The notes below the pieces were generated by a model. The model was not told the origin of the DNA, did no database searches, and saw nothing but the letters and a program-made list of their open reading frames with translations. From Arthrobacter sp. ERGS1:01 (GTDB lineage: Bacteria > Actinomycetota > Actinomycetes > Actinomycetales > Micrococcaceae): DNA of 64,000 nt. Of this stretch, positions 46,901-54,155 are shown piece by piece; within the stretch, counting starts at the first letter, position 1; every line of letters starts with the position of its first letter. The translations under genes were made by a program, and so were the position numbers. Where the stretch lies: NCBI RefSeq assembly GCF_001281315.1, contig NZ_CP012479.1, positions 868,001-932,000 on the forward strand, in the 5' to 3' direction.

Positions 46901-46970
46901 CTGCCGCAAACAGGCCCAGGGCTGCGGCGGCCGCCAAGCCCGCCGCCGTCGTTCTTTTCAACGGTTTCAC
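43956..46970 (-). CDS. secreted, cell-wall anchored GH20 beta-N-acetylhexosaminidase
   Basis: A 1004-residue modular exoenzyme. Signal peptide 1-36 ends AQA-AP. An F5/8 type C (CBM32-like) domain follows (about 48-165: NLALTGKATASSVEPALPNN, GYSISEFEIYG), then a GH20b domain and the GH20 catalytic barrel with LHIHLTDDQGWRIAMDQP and the Asp-Glu pair in YIHIGGDESHS. Next come a beta-rich stretch and a Thr-Pro-Glu/Asp repeat linker of about 80 residues. The C-terminus has LASTG (969-973), a membrane helix and RRRR, a class E-type sortase signal. It should sit on the cell wall and trim GlcNAc from chitin or glycan ends. GTG 46970 is chosen from the signal peptide. Confidence 0.92.
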   Translation of the reverse strand: MKPLKRTTAAGLAAAAALGLFAAVLPATLAPAPAQAAPITVPAQAPQPVNLALTGKATASSVEPALPNNTASLAIDGNTATRWSSDYVNSTWLQVELAAAGPIDHVKLVWPNAAARAYTLETSLDGVQWTVAKSMTSTTGPGRTDEVALGVANAKFIRMMGSSRWSTFGYSISEFEIYGAPAPVVPDSLPLVPAPVASAPTDKGTFELVPGSRIVATGAAVDAANYFAAKARASTGFALPVTAGPASSHDVELSVAPDSSADKPESYTLQADAGGVKIAANTAAGALDGVQTLRQLFPQWIESKTPVATPWTIPGVVLSDYPRYEYRGIQIDVARSFYTVAEMKAHIDNAAQFKFNRLHIHLTDDQGWRIAMDQPAVNPSGIKYTDLTDISGKTAMTYDGSGNLMGTELGHTGYYTKADFAEIVRYAGQNGMVVVPEVDMPGHTTAALHAIPQLNSAGSVPKPQAGEATVPAQGTGDVGNSGYDADSPVTYEFTKQVLTQLAAMTPGPYIHIGGDESHSTPSDKYQKMVTTFAGQVTDLGKTMIGWNESAAATLPANSVVQYWNGDRQATATRVLANNAKVILSPAEKTYIPQKQDPSETAGGTWACGGGGCTLQNHYDWDPATYLPGIGDDKILGVETVQWGEWIRGMDQTEEYQYPRTLATAEVGWSPQSVKSYTDFSKRAGKLGGRLGIEGINYFHTQGVTWTAPDPAPATAVTVTDPATLPATSPVDLGIPATEFDAGAYLTLHKLPANTWLFAAVHEPVRGAASPLTGSPLTSSPLARASVAGTAADGATGWIRTDALGNAPLTVPAGLAVGDHLVTVQGASGTLAAFGSVTVAAVVEPTATPTTEPTVEPTTPPTTEPTAEPTLEPTTNPTIDPTVNPTTNPTVTPTTPTVDPTATPTVDPTADPTAEPTVDPTTDPTAGATTAPAASSSASATLTASPAVSAAASATAAPSTPAAAAAPGDLASTGSNSALMLGGALLALLAGMIAIGASRRRRSTH

Positions 46971-47028
46971 TATGGTTGGTGCCTTTGTTTGGGTGGACCG
47001 CGGGAGGCATCCTCGGATGGGTGGGTGC

Positions 47029-48564
47029 CTAGCTGATGAAGCGTTCGACGGCGGTCTCCGGGCGGACACGTTCGTCCGCCGGAATGTCTCCGGCGAAGGC
47101 AAGCCACTGCGAGAACTTGTCGCCGCGGGCCACCAGCTGGCCGTACATGGCCCGGCGCATGGCACGGACCTGGGATCGGTAAGCCGGAACGTCGATCACG
47201 TTGTTCAGCTCATCCGGGTCGGCGAGCATGTCATAGAACTCGTCAATGCCCTCCGGGTTCGCAATGTATTTCACTTCCTTGTTGCGGATCATGCGCTGCG
47301 CGTACGGGAAGTGGTGGCCGTGGAACTCGCACACAATGTCCTCGCGCCACCCGTCCACCTCCAGCCCGGCCGCCAGCGGAAGCAGGGAGCGCCCCTGCAC
47401 GCCGGACGCGTCGGCGCCGGCAATCTCGTGGAAGGTCGCGGTGAAATCCAGCAGCGAGATGAAGCGGTCCTCGCGGCGTTCGATTTCGCCGGGCAGGGCC
47501 AGGATCGCCGGAATCCGGTAGATGTCCTCGTACATGGCGGGGCCCTTGTCATTGAGCCGGTGGGCGCCGGTGAACTCGCCGTGGTCCGCCGTGAACATGA
47601 CGGCCGTGGAATCGCCCAGGCCAAGCTCATCGAGGACGGCGAGGATGCGCCCCACCTCGTGGTCGATCATGGACACATAGCCCCAGTAGACGGCCGTGAG
47701 CTTCTTCCATTCCTCCACCGTGAAGCAGTCGGTGGACCAGTACTCGGCGTAGGTTTGCTGCACCATGGGCTTGCCGTTGAAGGTCTCCGCAAAGGATCCC
47801 GGCAATTCCACCGTGTTGGGGTCCACCATGTCGTACCACTGGCGGGGAATCAGGTACGGCAGGTGCGGGCCGAAGATGTGGCAGGAGAGGAAGAACGGGG
47901 TGCCGTCCGCCGCCAATGCCCCGGCGGCGAATTCGCGCAGCTTGGAAATGGTCTGGTCCGCCAGGAACGCCTCGAAGGTGGCCTCCGTGGGCTGGTCCGT
48001 CACCCCGGCAATCAGGTGGCCCTGGCTGCCGTCCGACCGGGTCGTGTAGACGGGGTTGGAGATGTGGAAGTCCGGGTGGTCGTTGGCTTTGAGCCAGTCC
48101 TCGTAGCCGGGGTCGTCGAAGACGTTCAGGGCGCCGGGCAGGTGCACGCCCTCGAAACCGTAGTGTTCCGGGCCGCGGTCCTTGCCCACATGCCATTTGC
48201 CCACATGCCCCAAGCGGTAGCCCTGCTCGATGAGGGCCGCCGAAAACGTGGGAAGCCCGTCGGGGAGTTCCTCGCGGTGCCCGGAGTTCCACTCGTAGTT
48301 GGCCAGCAGGCCGTGTTCGAACGGTTGCAGGCCCGTGAGCAGGCTGGCGCGTGCGGGCGTGCAGATGGCCGTGGGGGTGTAAGCCCGGTCAAAGGTCGTG
48401 CCGCGGGCCGCCAGCCGGTCAAGGTTGGGGGTGTGCTGGGAGGTGTTGCCGTAGCAGCCCAGCGTGTCGATGCGCTGCTGGTCGGTCATCAGGAACAGCA
48501 TGTTGCGACGGGTGCCGGTGGAACCGGAATCCGGCCGTGCGGGGGTTGGTGCCTGGGATGTCAT
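47029..48564 (-). CDS. sulfatase family hydrolase
   Basis: A 511-residue sulfatase. The formylglycine motif Cys-x-Pro-x-Arg is in AICTPARASLLTG, metal ligands are in MLFLMTDQQRIDTLGCYG and FTADHGEFTGAH, and GHVGKWHVGK supplies the catalytic Lys/His. No signal peptide is visible, so it acts in the cytoplasm on an imported sulfate ester; an anaerobic-type or FGE maturase would be needed from elsewhere. It lies 6 nt downstream of a TauA/SsuA-like binding-protein gene and 58 bp upstream of the secreted hexosaminidase. Choline-O-sulfate, aryl sulfates and sulfated amino sugars are all possible substrates. Confidence 0.88.
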   Translation of the reverse strand: MTSQAPTPARPDSGSTGTRRNMLFLMTDQQRIDTLGCYGNTSQHTPNLDRLAARGTTFDRAYTPTAICTPARASLLTGLQPFEHGLLANYEWNSGHREELPDGLPTFSAALIEQGYRLGHVGKWHVGKDRGPEHYGFEGVHLPGALNVFDDPGYEDWLKANDHPDFHISNPVYTTRSDGSQGHLIAGVTDQPTEATFEAFLADQTISKLREFAAGALAADGTPFFLSCHIFGPHLPYLIPRQWYDMVDPNTVELPGSFAETFNGKPMVQQTYAEYWSTDCFTVEEWKKLTAVYWGYVSMIDHEVGRILAVLDELGLGDSTAVMFTADHGEFTGAHRLNDKGPAMYEDIYRIPAILALPGEIERREDRFISLLDFTATFHEIAGADASGVQGRSLLPLAAGLEVDGWREDIVCEFHGHHFPYAQRMIRNKEVKYIANPEGIDEFYDMLADPDELNNVIDVPAYRSQVRAMRRAMYGQLVARGDKFSQWLAFAGDIPADERVRPETAVERFIS

Positions 48565-48570
48565 CGCTGC

Positions 48571-49584
48571 CTATACCGTCGCCGTGCTCACGTAGAGCTC
48601 GGCGTTGTAGAACGTCTTGGGGTCGACGACTTCCTTGATCTTCTCCGCCGCCTTGAACTGTTCCTGCAGGCCCGTCAACCAGGTGTAGATGGCGCCCTTG
48701 GCTGAGAGCTCATCCAGTTCGGCGGACGTGAACAGCTTGGCGACGCCGGCCTGGGCCTTCATGTCCTCCTCCTTGAGCTTGAGGAACTTGGCCGTCACGG
48801 CAACCGTGGCGTCCTGGTTTGCATGGCGGTAGTCATTGGCGCTCTTGACCACGGAGATGAAGCCCGTGGCCAGCTCCTTGTCCTTGGCGGCCCGGCCGGG
48901 ACCGGCCACAAAGGTGGAGGGGAACGTCAGCTGGTCGATGAAGTCCGCGTTGGAGAACAGTTCCACGAGGTCCGGCTTGCCCTTCTTGGCGCTGTCGATC
49001 AGCGGGTACCACAGGGCGGCGCTGTCGATCTGGCCTGAGGCGAAGGCGGCAACGATCGTGGGCGGGTCCATGGAGGTGATCTGGAAGTCCCCACGGGTGA
49101 GTCCCTCCTTTTCCAGCGCCAGGGTGAACAGCTGGTCGCCCGAGGTGCCGGCCGGGATGCCGATCTTCTTGCCCTTGAGGTCCGCCAGGGATTTGATACC
49201 GGGCTGGGCGATGATCCTGTCCGCATTGGAGACGGAGTTCACGGCCCAGATTTCCGCCTTGCCCGACGCCGGCAGCCACAGTGCGCCGGAACCGATGTAG
49301 GCCACGTCGACGTTGTTGGTGCCCAGTGCCTGGATGGCCAACGGCCCGTTGGTGAACGGCACGTACTTGGGGGACAGGCCGGCCTTGGCCCAGTAGCCCT
49401 GCTGGTCGGCAACGGCCATCAGGCCCGCGCCGTTGTAGTCGGCAATGTAGCCGACCTTGATCTCCACGGTCTTCTTGCCGTCGGCGCCAACCTGGTCCTT
49501 GGCACCGCAGGCAGCCAGCAGCGAGATGGCTGCGGCTCCGAGGGAGAGCTGGAGGGCATTGCGGCGGGACACGGTTTTGGACAT
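48571..49584 (-). CDS. ABC substrate-binding lipoprotein, taurine/sulfonate/sulfate-ester type
   Basis: A 337-residue SsuA/TauA-family (NMT1-like) periplasmic-type binding protein. The N-terminus has twin Arg (SRRNALQLSLGAAAISLLAAC) and a lipobox with Cys26. The core contains YIADYNGAGLMAVADQQGYW, NNVDVAYIGSGALWLPASG and GKKIGIPAGTSGDQLFTLAL, as in sulfonate and sulfate-ester binders. ATG 49584 has GAGGAG 6 nt upstream. With ATPase and permease genes upstream and a sulfatase downstream it probably binds an organosulfate. Confidence 0.88.
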   Translation of the reverse strand: MSKTVSRRNALQLSLGAAAISLLAACGAKDQVGADGKKTVEIKVGYIADYNGAGLMAVADQQGYWAKAGLSPKYVPFTNGPLAIQALGTNNVDVAYIGSGALWLPASGKAEIWAVNSVSNADRIIAQPGIKSLADLKGKKIGIPAGTSGDQLFTLALEKEGLTRGDFQITSMDPPTIVAAFASGQIDSAALWYPLIDSAKKGKPDLVELFSNADFIDQLTFPSTFVAGPGRAAKDKELATGFISVVKSANDYRHANQDATVAVTAKFLKLKEEDMKAQAGVAKLFTSAELDELSAKGAIYTWLTGLQEQFKAAEKIKEVVDPKTFYNAELYVSTATV

Positions 49585-49663
49585 GGTGGTCTCCTCAAAG
49601 TGGGTGGTTTTCCCCGGAAGCGGGGCAATGCGGTGATGAAGAAGGGCAAATGCTGGGGATTGC

Positions 49664-50461
49664 CTATTCGTCGGCGCCCTTGGCGTTGGGCTGGTGGTAG
49701 ACCGCTTCCCATACCTGGGCGCGAAGCCGGGCGAACTCGTCGGAAAGCCGCATCTCCTCCGTGCGTGGGAACGGCAGGTCCACCTTGATCTCCTTGTAGA
49801 TCCGGCCCGGCTGGGCGGCCATGACGATGACCCGGGAGGCAAGGAACACGGACTCGTCAACATCGTGGGTGACGAACATGACGGTGCGGCGTTCCTTGGT
49901 CCAGGTGTCCAGCAACTGTTCCTGCATGTGGACGCGGGTCAGCGCGTCCAGCGCGCCGAACGGTTCGTCCATGAGCAGGATCTCGGGGTTGACCGCGTAG
50001 GCCCGGGCAATGGCGCAACGTTGCTTCATGCCGCCGGAAAGCTCCTTGGGCAGGGCCTCGGCGAAGCGGCTCAGCCCCACCAGCTCCAGGTAGTGGTCTA
50101 CGATCCGGCGGCGCTCGCCGGCTGGCACCTTCTTCAACTGCAGGCCGAACTCGACGTTCTTGCGCACGCTCAGCCAGGGGAAGAGCGCGTATTGCTGGAA
50201 GATGACGCCGGTGCGTGGGCTGGGGCCATCCACCTCGCGGTCGTCCACCATGACGCGGCCGCTCGTGGGTTCGAGCAGGCCGGCGGCGCCGTTGAGCATG
50301 GTGGATTTTCCGCAGCCGGAGGGGCCCACGACGGTGACGAACTCGCCGTCGGCAATGTCGAGGCTCACGCCGTCGAGCGCGGTGAAGGTGGAGCCGCTGA
50401 GCGTGAATTCCTGGCGCAGGTTTTCAAAGCGGATCATGGCGTTTTGGGTAACGGTGGTCAT
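49664..50461 (-). CDS. ABC ATPase, SsuB/TauB family
   Basis: A 265-residue nucleotide-binding subunit with Walker A GPSGCGKST, Q-loop FQQYALFPWL, signature LSGGMKQRCAIARAYAV, Walker B ILLMDEPFGALD and H-loop VMFVTHDVDES. It powers the adjacent permease. Its stop lies 79 nt before the binding-protein start and its start lies 9 nt after the permease stop, so gene order is permease, ATPase, binding protein. Confidence 0.94.
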   Translation of the reverse strand: MTTVTQNAMIRFENLRQEFTLSGSTFTALDGVSLDIADGEFVTVVGPSGCGKSTMLNGAAGLLEPTSGRVMVDDREVDGPSPRTGVIFQQYALFPWLSVRKNVEFGLQLKKVPAGERRRIVDHYLELVGLSRFAEALPKELSGGMKQRCAIARAYAVNPEILLMDEPFGALDALTRVHMQEQLLDTWTKERRTVMFVTHDVDESVFLASRVIVMAAQPGRIYKEIKVDLPFPRTEEMRLSDEFARLRAQVWEAVYHQPNAKGADE

Positions 50462-50470
50462 GGGGAGTCC

Positions 50471-51358
50471 TTAGCGTCGTTCTTGCCAACGGGTGAGGCG
50501 GGCCTCAACCAGGAGCAGCAGGCGGTCCATGATCAGGCCAAGGATGCCGATGGTGATGAGGCTGACGAAGATGGTGGGCATGTCGTAGAACTGCTGGGCC
50601 TGTTGCATGCGGTAGCCCAGGCCGTTGGGGGCGGCGATGAGTTCGGCGGCCACCACCGTGGCCCAGCCGGCGCCCAGGCCGATGCGCATGCCGACCAGGA
50701 TGAAGGGCGACGACGCCGGCACCACCACGCGGGTGAAGATCACGAAGCTGTTGGCCCCGAGCACGCGGGCGGCGTTGATGAGCGTCTTGTCCACGCCCAC
50801 CACGCCCTGGTAGGTGGAGATGACGCAGGAGAGGAACGCGGCCAGGAAGATGACGAAGATCTTCGGGGTTTCGCCGATGCCCATGGTCACCATGGCCAGC
50901 GGAATGATGGCCAGCGGGGGAATGGTGCGGAAGAACTGCACATAGGGCTCGATGATGGCCCGGCCGATGGAGTACCAGCCCATGAGGAAGCCGATCGGCA
51001 CGGCCAGCAGGCTGCCGATCACGAAACCTGTCAGGACGCGGGCCAGTGAGGCGCCGATGTCATCGGCCAGGGTGCCGTCGGCAATGAGTTCACCGGCCCG
51101 GGTGGCGACTTCCCCCGGTCCGGGCAGTCCCACGAGCCCGGTCCCGGAGACGAGGGCCCATGCGCCGATGCCCGCGGCGACCGATGCGGCGTTGATGGCC
51201 AGCATGGCCTTGCGGGAGAGTTTGCCGCGTCCGGTGCGGGGCTTCTTCCGTGCCGGCTTCCCTGCCGGGGACAGGTGTCCGGGGGAGTTGCCGTGCGTCG
51301 GGTGGTCCGCGGGTGCAAGCGCGGATTGAGATGGGGAGAGGGAGGAGTTTGGTGCCAT
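50471..51358 (-). CDS. ABC permease, SsuC/TauC family
   Basis: A 295-residue permease with a basic, Pro/Ser-rich N-terminal tail of about 50 residues and six predicted membrane segments. The EAA-type loop is [22 protein letters not shown] and the TauC-like segments are [20 protein letters not shown] and [20 protein letters not shown]. It heads a likely operon running through ATPase, binding protein, sulfatase and secreted hexosaminidase. The ATG has no ribosome binding site but lies 7 nt after a good -10 box, suggesting a leaderless message. Confidence 0.9.
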   Translation of the reverse strand: MAPNSSLSPSQSALAPADHPTHGNSPGHLSPAGKPARKKPRTGRGKLSRKAMLAINAASVAAGIGAWALVSGTGLVGLPGPGEVATRAGELIADGTLADDIGASLARVLTGFVIGSLLAVPIGFLMGWYSIGRAIIEPYVQFFRTIPPLAIIPLAMVTMGIGETPKIFVIFLAAFLSCVISTYQGVVGVDKTLINAARVLGANSFVIFTRVVVPASSPFILVGMRIGLGAGWATVVAAELIAAPNGLGYRMQQAQQFYDMPTIFVSLITIGILGLIMDRLLLLVEARLTRWQERR

Positions 51359-51365
51359 GGGTAGA

Positions 51366-51414
51366 ACCGTATGGCGCGGGTCACTTCGTCGTCAAGAGTA
51401 TTTATGTAAATAGT
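51366..51414 (-). promoter_or_regulatory. promoter plus palindrome upstream of the organosulfate operon
   Basis: On the minus strand TTGACG (51390-51395) and TACGGT (51366-51371) are 18 nt apart and the ATG at 51358 follows 7 nt later, a textbook actinobacterial leaderless arrangement. Immediately upstream, AGTATTTATGTAAATAGT (51397-51414) is a near-perfect palindrome (one mismatch per arm of 8) and a likely activator or repressor site. Confidence 0.6.
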
Positions 51415-51477
51415 CTTGCGTTACTCGATATGACGTTGTTACGGAAGACATCCTACCTTGTGAAATGCCGCCCGAAG

Positions 51478-51568
51478 GCCCCGTGCGCCGAGTCTGACCG
51501 AGCGTTGCGAGATGACGGTTGGGCGTCGTCGGACTCGGTGCGTCAGCGTCAGATTCGGCGCGCGGGGC
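51478..51568 (-). terminator. long hairpin after the frameshifted ABC membrane gene
   Basis: A 21-bp stem with two G-U pairs: GCCCCGTGCGCCGAGTCTGAC (51478-51498, given as arms GCCCC...CTGAC) pairs with 51548-51568. The 49-nt loop contains further GC pairing. It begins 14 nt beyond the TAG at 51582, where the out-of-frame continuation of the ABC membrane gene ends, and so supports that position as the original gene end. Confidence 0.7.
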
Positions 51569-51581
51569 GCTCGGGGTGGTG

Positions 51582-51710
51582 CTACTTGGCGACGGGGACG
51601 GGCGGCAGGCCGAACAGGCCGCCGTCCTTGGCCGACTTGGGCTTGCGCACGTGCGTACCCCACAGGAAGGCCAGGAATGTCAGCAGCAACTGGGCGGGAA
51701 GGCCGCCGGC
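51582..51710 (-). other. out-of-frame continuation of the ABC membrane gene
   Basis: In the neighbouring minus-strand frame about 42 residues follow the frame break: AGGLPAQLLLTFLAFLWGTH, a membrane-like segment, then VRKPKSAKDGGLFGLPPVPV and AK before TAG. It looks like a natural C-terminus (membrane helix then basic tail) and is placed just before a strong hairpin. Restoring one base in the GC run at 51697-51715 would fuse it to the upstream protein. Confidence 0.65.
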
Positions 51711-53254
51711 GGGACGCCGCCGGAGATCAGGCAGATCAGCACCGGCAGCAGGACGATCAGGGACAAATCCGGGCCCACCAGGAACGCCCGGACGGCGCCG
51801 GTGGGGATGGGGCCCGACGCCGAGGCGATGGCCGGCATGTTCCAGTCGGGAGTGGGGCGGAAGGCGGCGCGCAAAGTGGCCGCTCCCAGCCCGGGGCCGG
51901 CAAAGATTGCCAAGATCAACAAGGCCGGCGATCCCACGCCCAACGCCAGCAGCAGGCCGAAGCACACCAGTGCCCACGCCGTCATGCCAACGGCCGGCAA
52001 TACGTAGTGCACCCGGCGGACCGTGCGTGAGGGCAGCGGCATGAGCATGTCGACGGCGGGGTTGCCGGCGGCAAAACGGGCGGTGGCGCCCAGTGAGGTG
52101 GCGGCAAAGTGCGCACACAGGTACAGGACCACGGCGATCAGTACGGAGTTGCCCAGGAATTCGACGGCCGCAACCGATGCCGGAATGGCGGCCAGCACCA
52201 GGACCCGCAGCAGCGACACGGGGGAGCGCAGGGCCATGGTTGCGTGGGTGCTGAGCAGGGTCTTGATGCTGCGGGAGGCGGCGCTGCCGCCGCGGAAAAC
52301 GAGGGGCAGCCGCACCCGGGACGTGCCCTGGGAGGTGCCGCCACCCAGCGACCGGGACAGCTCGGAGGCGTCCATGGACATGAGCGAGCCGGCAACGTAG
52401 GCGCCGGCCGCAGCGGCCTCCTTCAGCTGCGCGGTGGTGATTCTTTCCAGGTTCCAATACACGGCAGCAAGCGCCAGCAGGGAGATCGGCACCAGGATCA
52501 GCGGCCACAGCACGCCGTCGGCCACCAGCAGCGGCCAGCTTGTGGGCAGGTACTCCAGCCAGGCGGTTTGTGCGCCGGTGATGGGACGCTCGCCCGCCGC
52601 ATTGTTGTACAGGGCGGTGGCCACGAGGGTCAGCGGCGCCACGAGCGTCACAATGCCCACCAGATTTTTGAGCCATTTGCCCGCGTTGGTGATTTGGCAC
52701 CAGCCGGCCACCGCGTACAGCAGCCAGCCCAGCCCGATCCCGCACAACGTGGCCAGACCGATCCGCCCGGGGGTGGGGGCCGACGCCATGCCCAGCGCCA
52801 TGGGCACCACGACGACGACGGCGGCCGCGGCCGGCCAGATCAGCGACTTCAGGAAGCCGGGTTGGATGAAACCGCGACGCCGCACGGGCAGTCCCAGCCA
52901 CCAGGCGGTTTGCGGGATGGTCATGGTGATCGGCCCCACCGTCATTTCCACGGCGAGCAGCGCCGCAGCCAGCGTCAGCAACACGGTGGCGCTGGCCTGC
53001 AACAGGGTCACCGAGTGGAATCCCGGTCCCAGGACGGAGGCCGCCAGCGCGGACTCGTGGCCCACGCCGAGGCTGTTGCGCAGCCCCACGATGATGGCGC
53101 CGGCCATGGTGAGCAGCACCAGCCCGCCCAAGACGAAGGTGTAGGCCTCGGAGATGAGCTCCATGATGCCGCCCTCGGTGCGGCTGAGCCCCACCTTGAA
53201 CGTGTACTGCCGGATTTCCTTGGCGCTGAAGCGCTCACTGGTCTGCAGGGTCAT
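51680..53254 (-). CDS. polytopic ABC-associated membrane protein, 3' frameshift suspected
   Basis: As read, a 524-residue membrane protein with about 10-12 hydrophobic segments in two halves separated by a soluble stretch near 285-330 (LKEAAAAGAYVAGSLMSMDA). No family is recognised with certainty; it resembles ABC-2-type exporter membrane subunits of unknown substrate. The last residues VPPAAFPPSCC are abnormal, while the next frame continues as a plausible membrane helix, so a single-base loss near 51.70 kb is suspected. It is encoded directly after an ABC ATPase gene (5 nt gap). The first ATG is used; MELISEAYTFVLGG at residue 31 would be an alternative start. Confidence 0.75.
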   Translation of the reverse strand: MTLQTSERFSAKEIRQYTFKVGLSRTEGGIMELISEAYTFVLGGLVLLTMAGAIIVGLRNSLGVGHESALAASVLGPGFHSVTLLQASATVLLTLAAALLAVEMTVGPITMTIPQTAWWLGLPVRRRGFIQPGFLKSLIWPAAAAVVVVVPMALGMASAPTPGRIGLATLCGIGLGWLLYAVAGWCQITNAGKWLKNLVGIVTLVAPLTLVATALYNNAAGERPITGAQTAWLEYLPTSWPLLVADGVLWPLILVPISLLALAAVYWNLERITTAQLKEAAAAGAYVAGSLMSMDASELSRSLGGGTSQGTSRVRLPLVFRGGSAASRSIKTLLSTHATMALRSPVSLLRVLVLAAIPASVAAVEFLGNSVLIAVVLYLCAHFAATSLGATARFAAGNPAVDMLMPLPSRTVRRVHYVLPAVGMTAWALVCFGLLLALGVGSPALLILAIFAGPGLGAATLRAAFRPTPDWNMPAIASASGPIPTGAVRAFLVGPDLSLIVLLPVLICLISGGVPPAAFPPSCC

Positions 53255-53259
53255 GGCGT

Positions 53260-53994
53260 TCAGTCCGCGTGCGGGTTCTCGGTGGAGATGGCCACGGCGG
53301 CCTGCGCCGGGGTCATGGTGTGGATCGTGTCGGCGATGAACAACGCCTTCGTGGCGACGGTGGAGAGGAAGTCGGGATCGTGGGTGACCACCAGCAGGGC
53401 CAGGCCGTTGGCGACTTCCTCACTCAGGCGGGTTGCCAGCCGGTGCCGCATGGCGGTGTCCAGGCGCTGTTCCGGCTCGTCCAGGACCAGCAGTGACCGG
53501 GGCCGGACGAAAGCCGATGCCAGCAGCATGCGCCGTCGCTGTCCCGAGGAGAGGTTGTACGGCCGGGATTTGGCCAGGGAGCTCAGCCCGAAGAACTCAA
53601 GCTCGGCGGCAATCACTTCCTCCACGTCGTCCACGCCGTGGCCGGCGGAGACGATGGCCAGGTGTTCCTCGACGGTCAGGGCGGGGAAGAACGCGTCGTC
53701 GTCGAACACCACGGCCACCTCGCGGCGGAACTCAAGGGTCCGGTCATCCACGGCGGTGCCGTTGATCAAGGTGGTGCCGGAAACGGCGGAAAGCTGGCCC
53801 ACCACTGTCTTGACCACCGTGGACTTGCCGGCGCCGTTGGGTCCCACCAGGGCCAGGGCCTGGCCGGAGTGGAGGCTGAAGCTGACCACGCCGCACACGG
53901 CCTTGGTGCCGTAGCCGGCCTGCAGCTTCTCGGCGCGCACCACATCCTTGCGTCGATCGGACGTGGCGGGGGAGGGTTTTGTTGGTTTGCTCAT
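53260..53994 (-). CDS. ABC transporter ATPase subunit
   Basis: A 244-residue ABC ATPase. Walker A is GPNGAGKST, the signature is a variant NLSSGQRRRMLLASAFV, Walker B is LLVLDEPEQRLD and the H-loop is LLVVTHDPDF. The Asp-rich DDDAFFPALTVEEHL replaces the usual Q-loop glutamine region. CcmA/ABC-2-like subunits of this size work with a membrane partner, here the following gene. ATG 53994 (MSKPTKPS) is taken as start; the longer frame runs into the parA promoter region. It is divergent from parA. Substrate unknown. Confidence 0.88.
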   Translation of the reverse strand: MSKPTKPSPATSDRRKDVVRAEKLQAGYGTKAVCGVVSFSLHSGQALALVGPNGAGKSTVVKTVVGQLSAVSGTTLINGTAVDDRTLEFRREVAVVFDDDAFFPALTVEEHLAIVSAGHGVDDVEEVIAAELEFFGLSSLAKSRPYNLSSGQRRRMLLASAFVRPRSLLVLDEPEQRLDTAMRHRLATRLSEEVANGLALLVVTHDPDFLSTVATKALFIADTIHTMTPAQAAVAISTENPHAD

Positions 53995-54155
53995 CGCTTC
54001 GAAGTATATGCTCGCAGCCCGAACATTCAGCCTCAGCTTGAGGGTCAAGGCTCAAAACCCAAGACGGCCAAATGTTCAAAACATCCCGCCGGCACCCGGT
54101 AACGTAGAGCGTGGTAGCGGTGAATCAACAAAGCGGCGAAAGTGTGGACTGATAG

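Noticed and set aside
44874-48705. Plus-strand frames of 396 and 658 residues opposite the hexosaminidase and sulfatase
   Set aside because: No recognisable domain and typical antisense composition.
51582-52901. 439-residue minus-strand frame as an independent gene
   Set aside because: Its N-terminal 90 percent is an arginine-rich shadow of the membrane gene; only the last 42 residues look real and are treated as the frameshifted 3' end.
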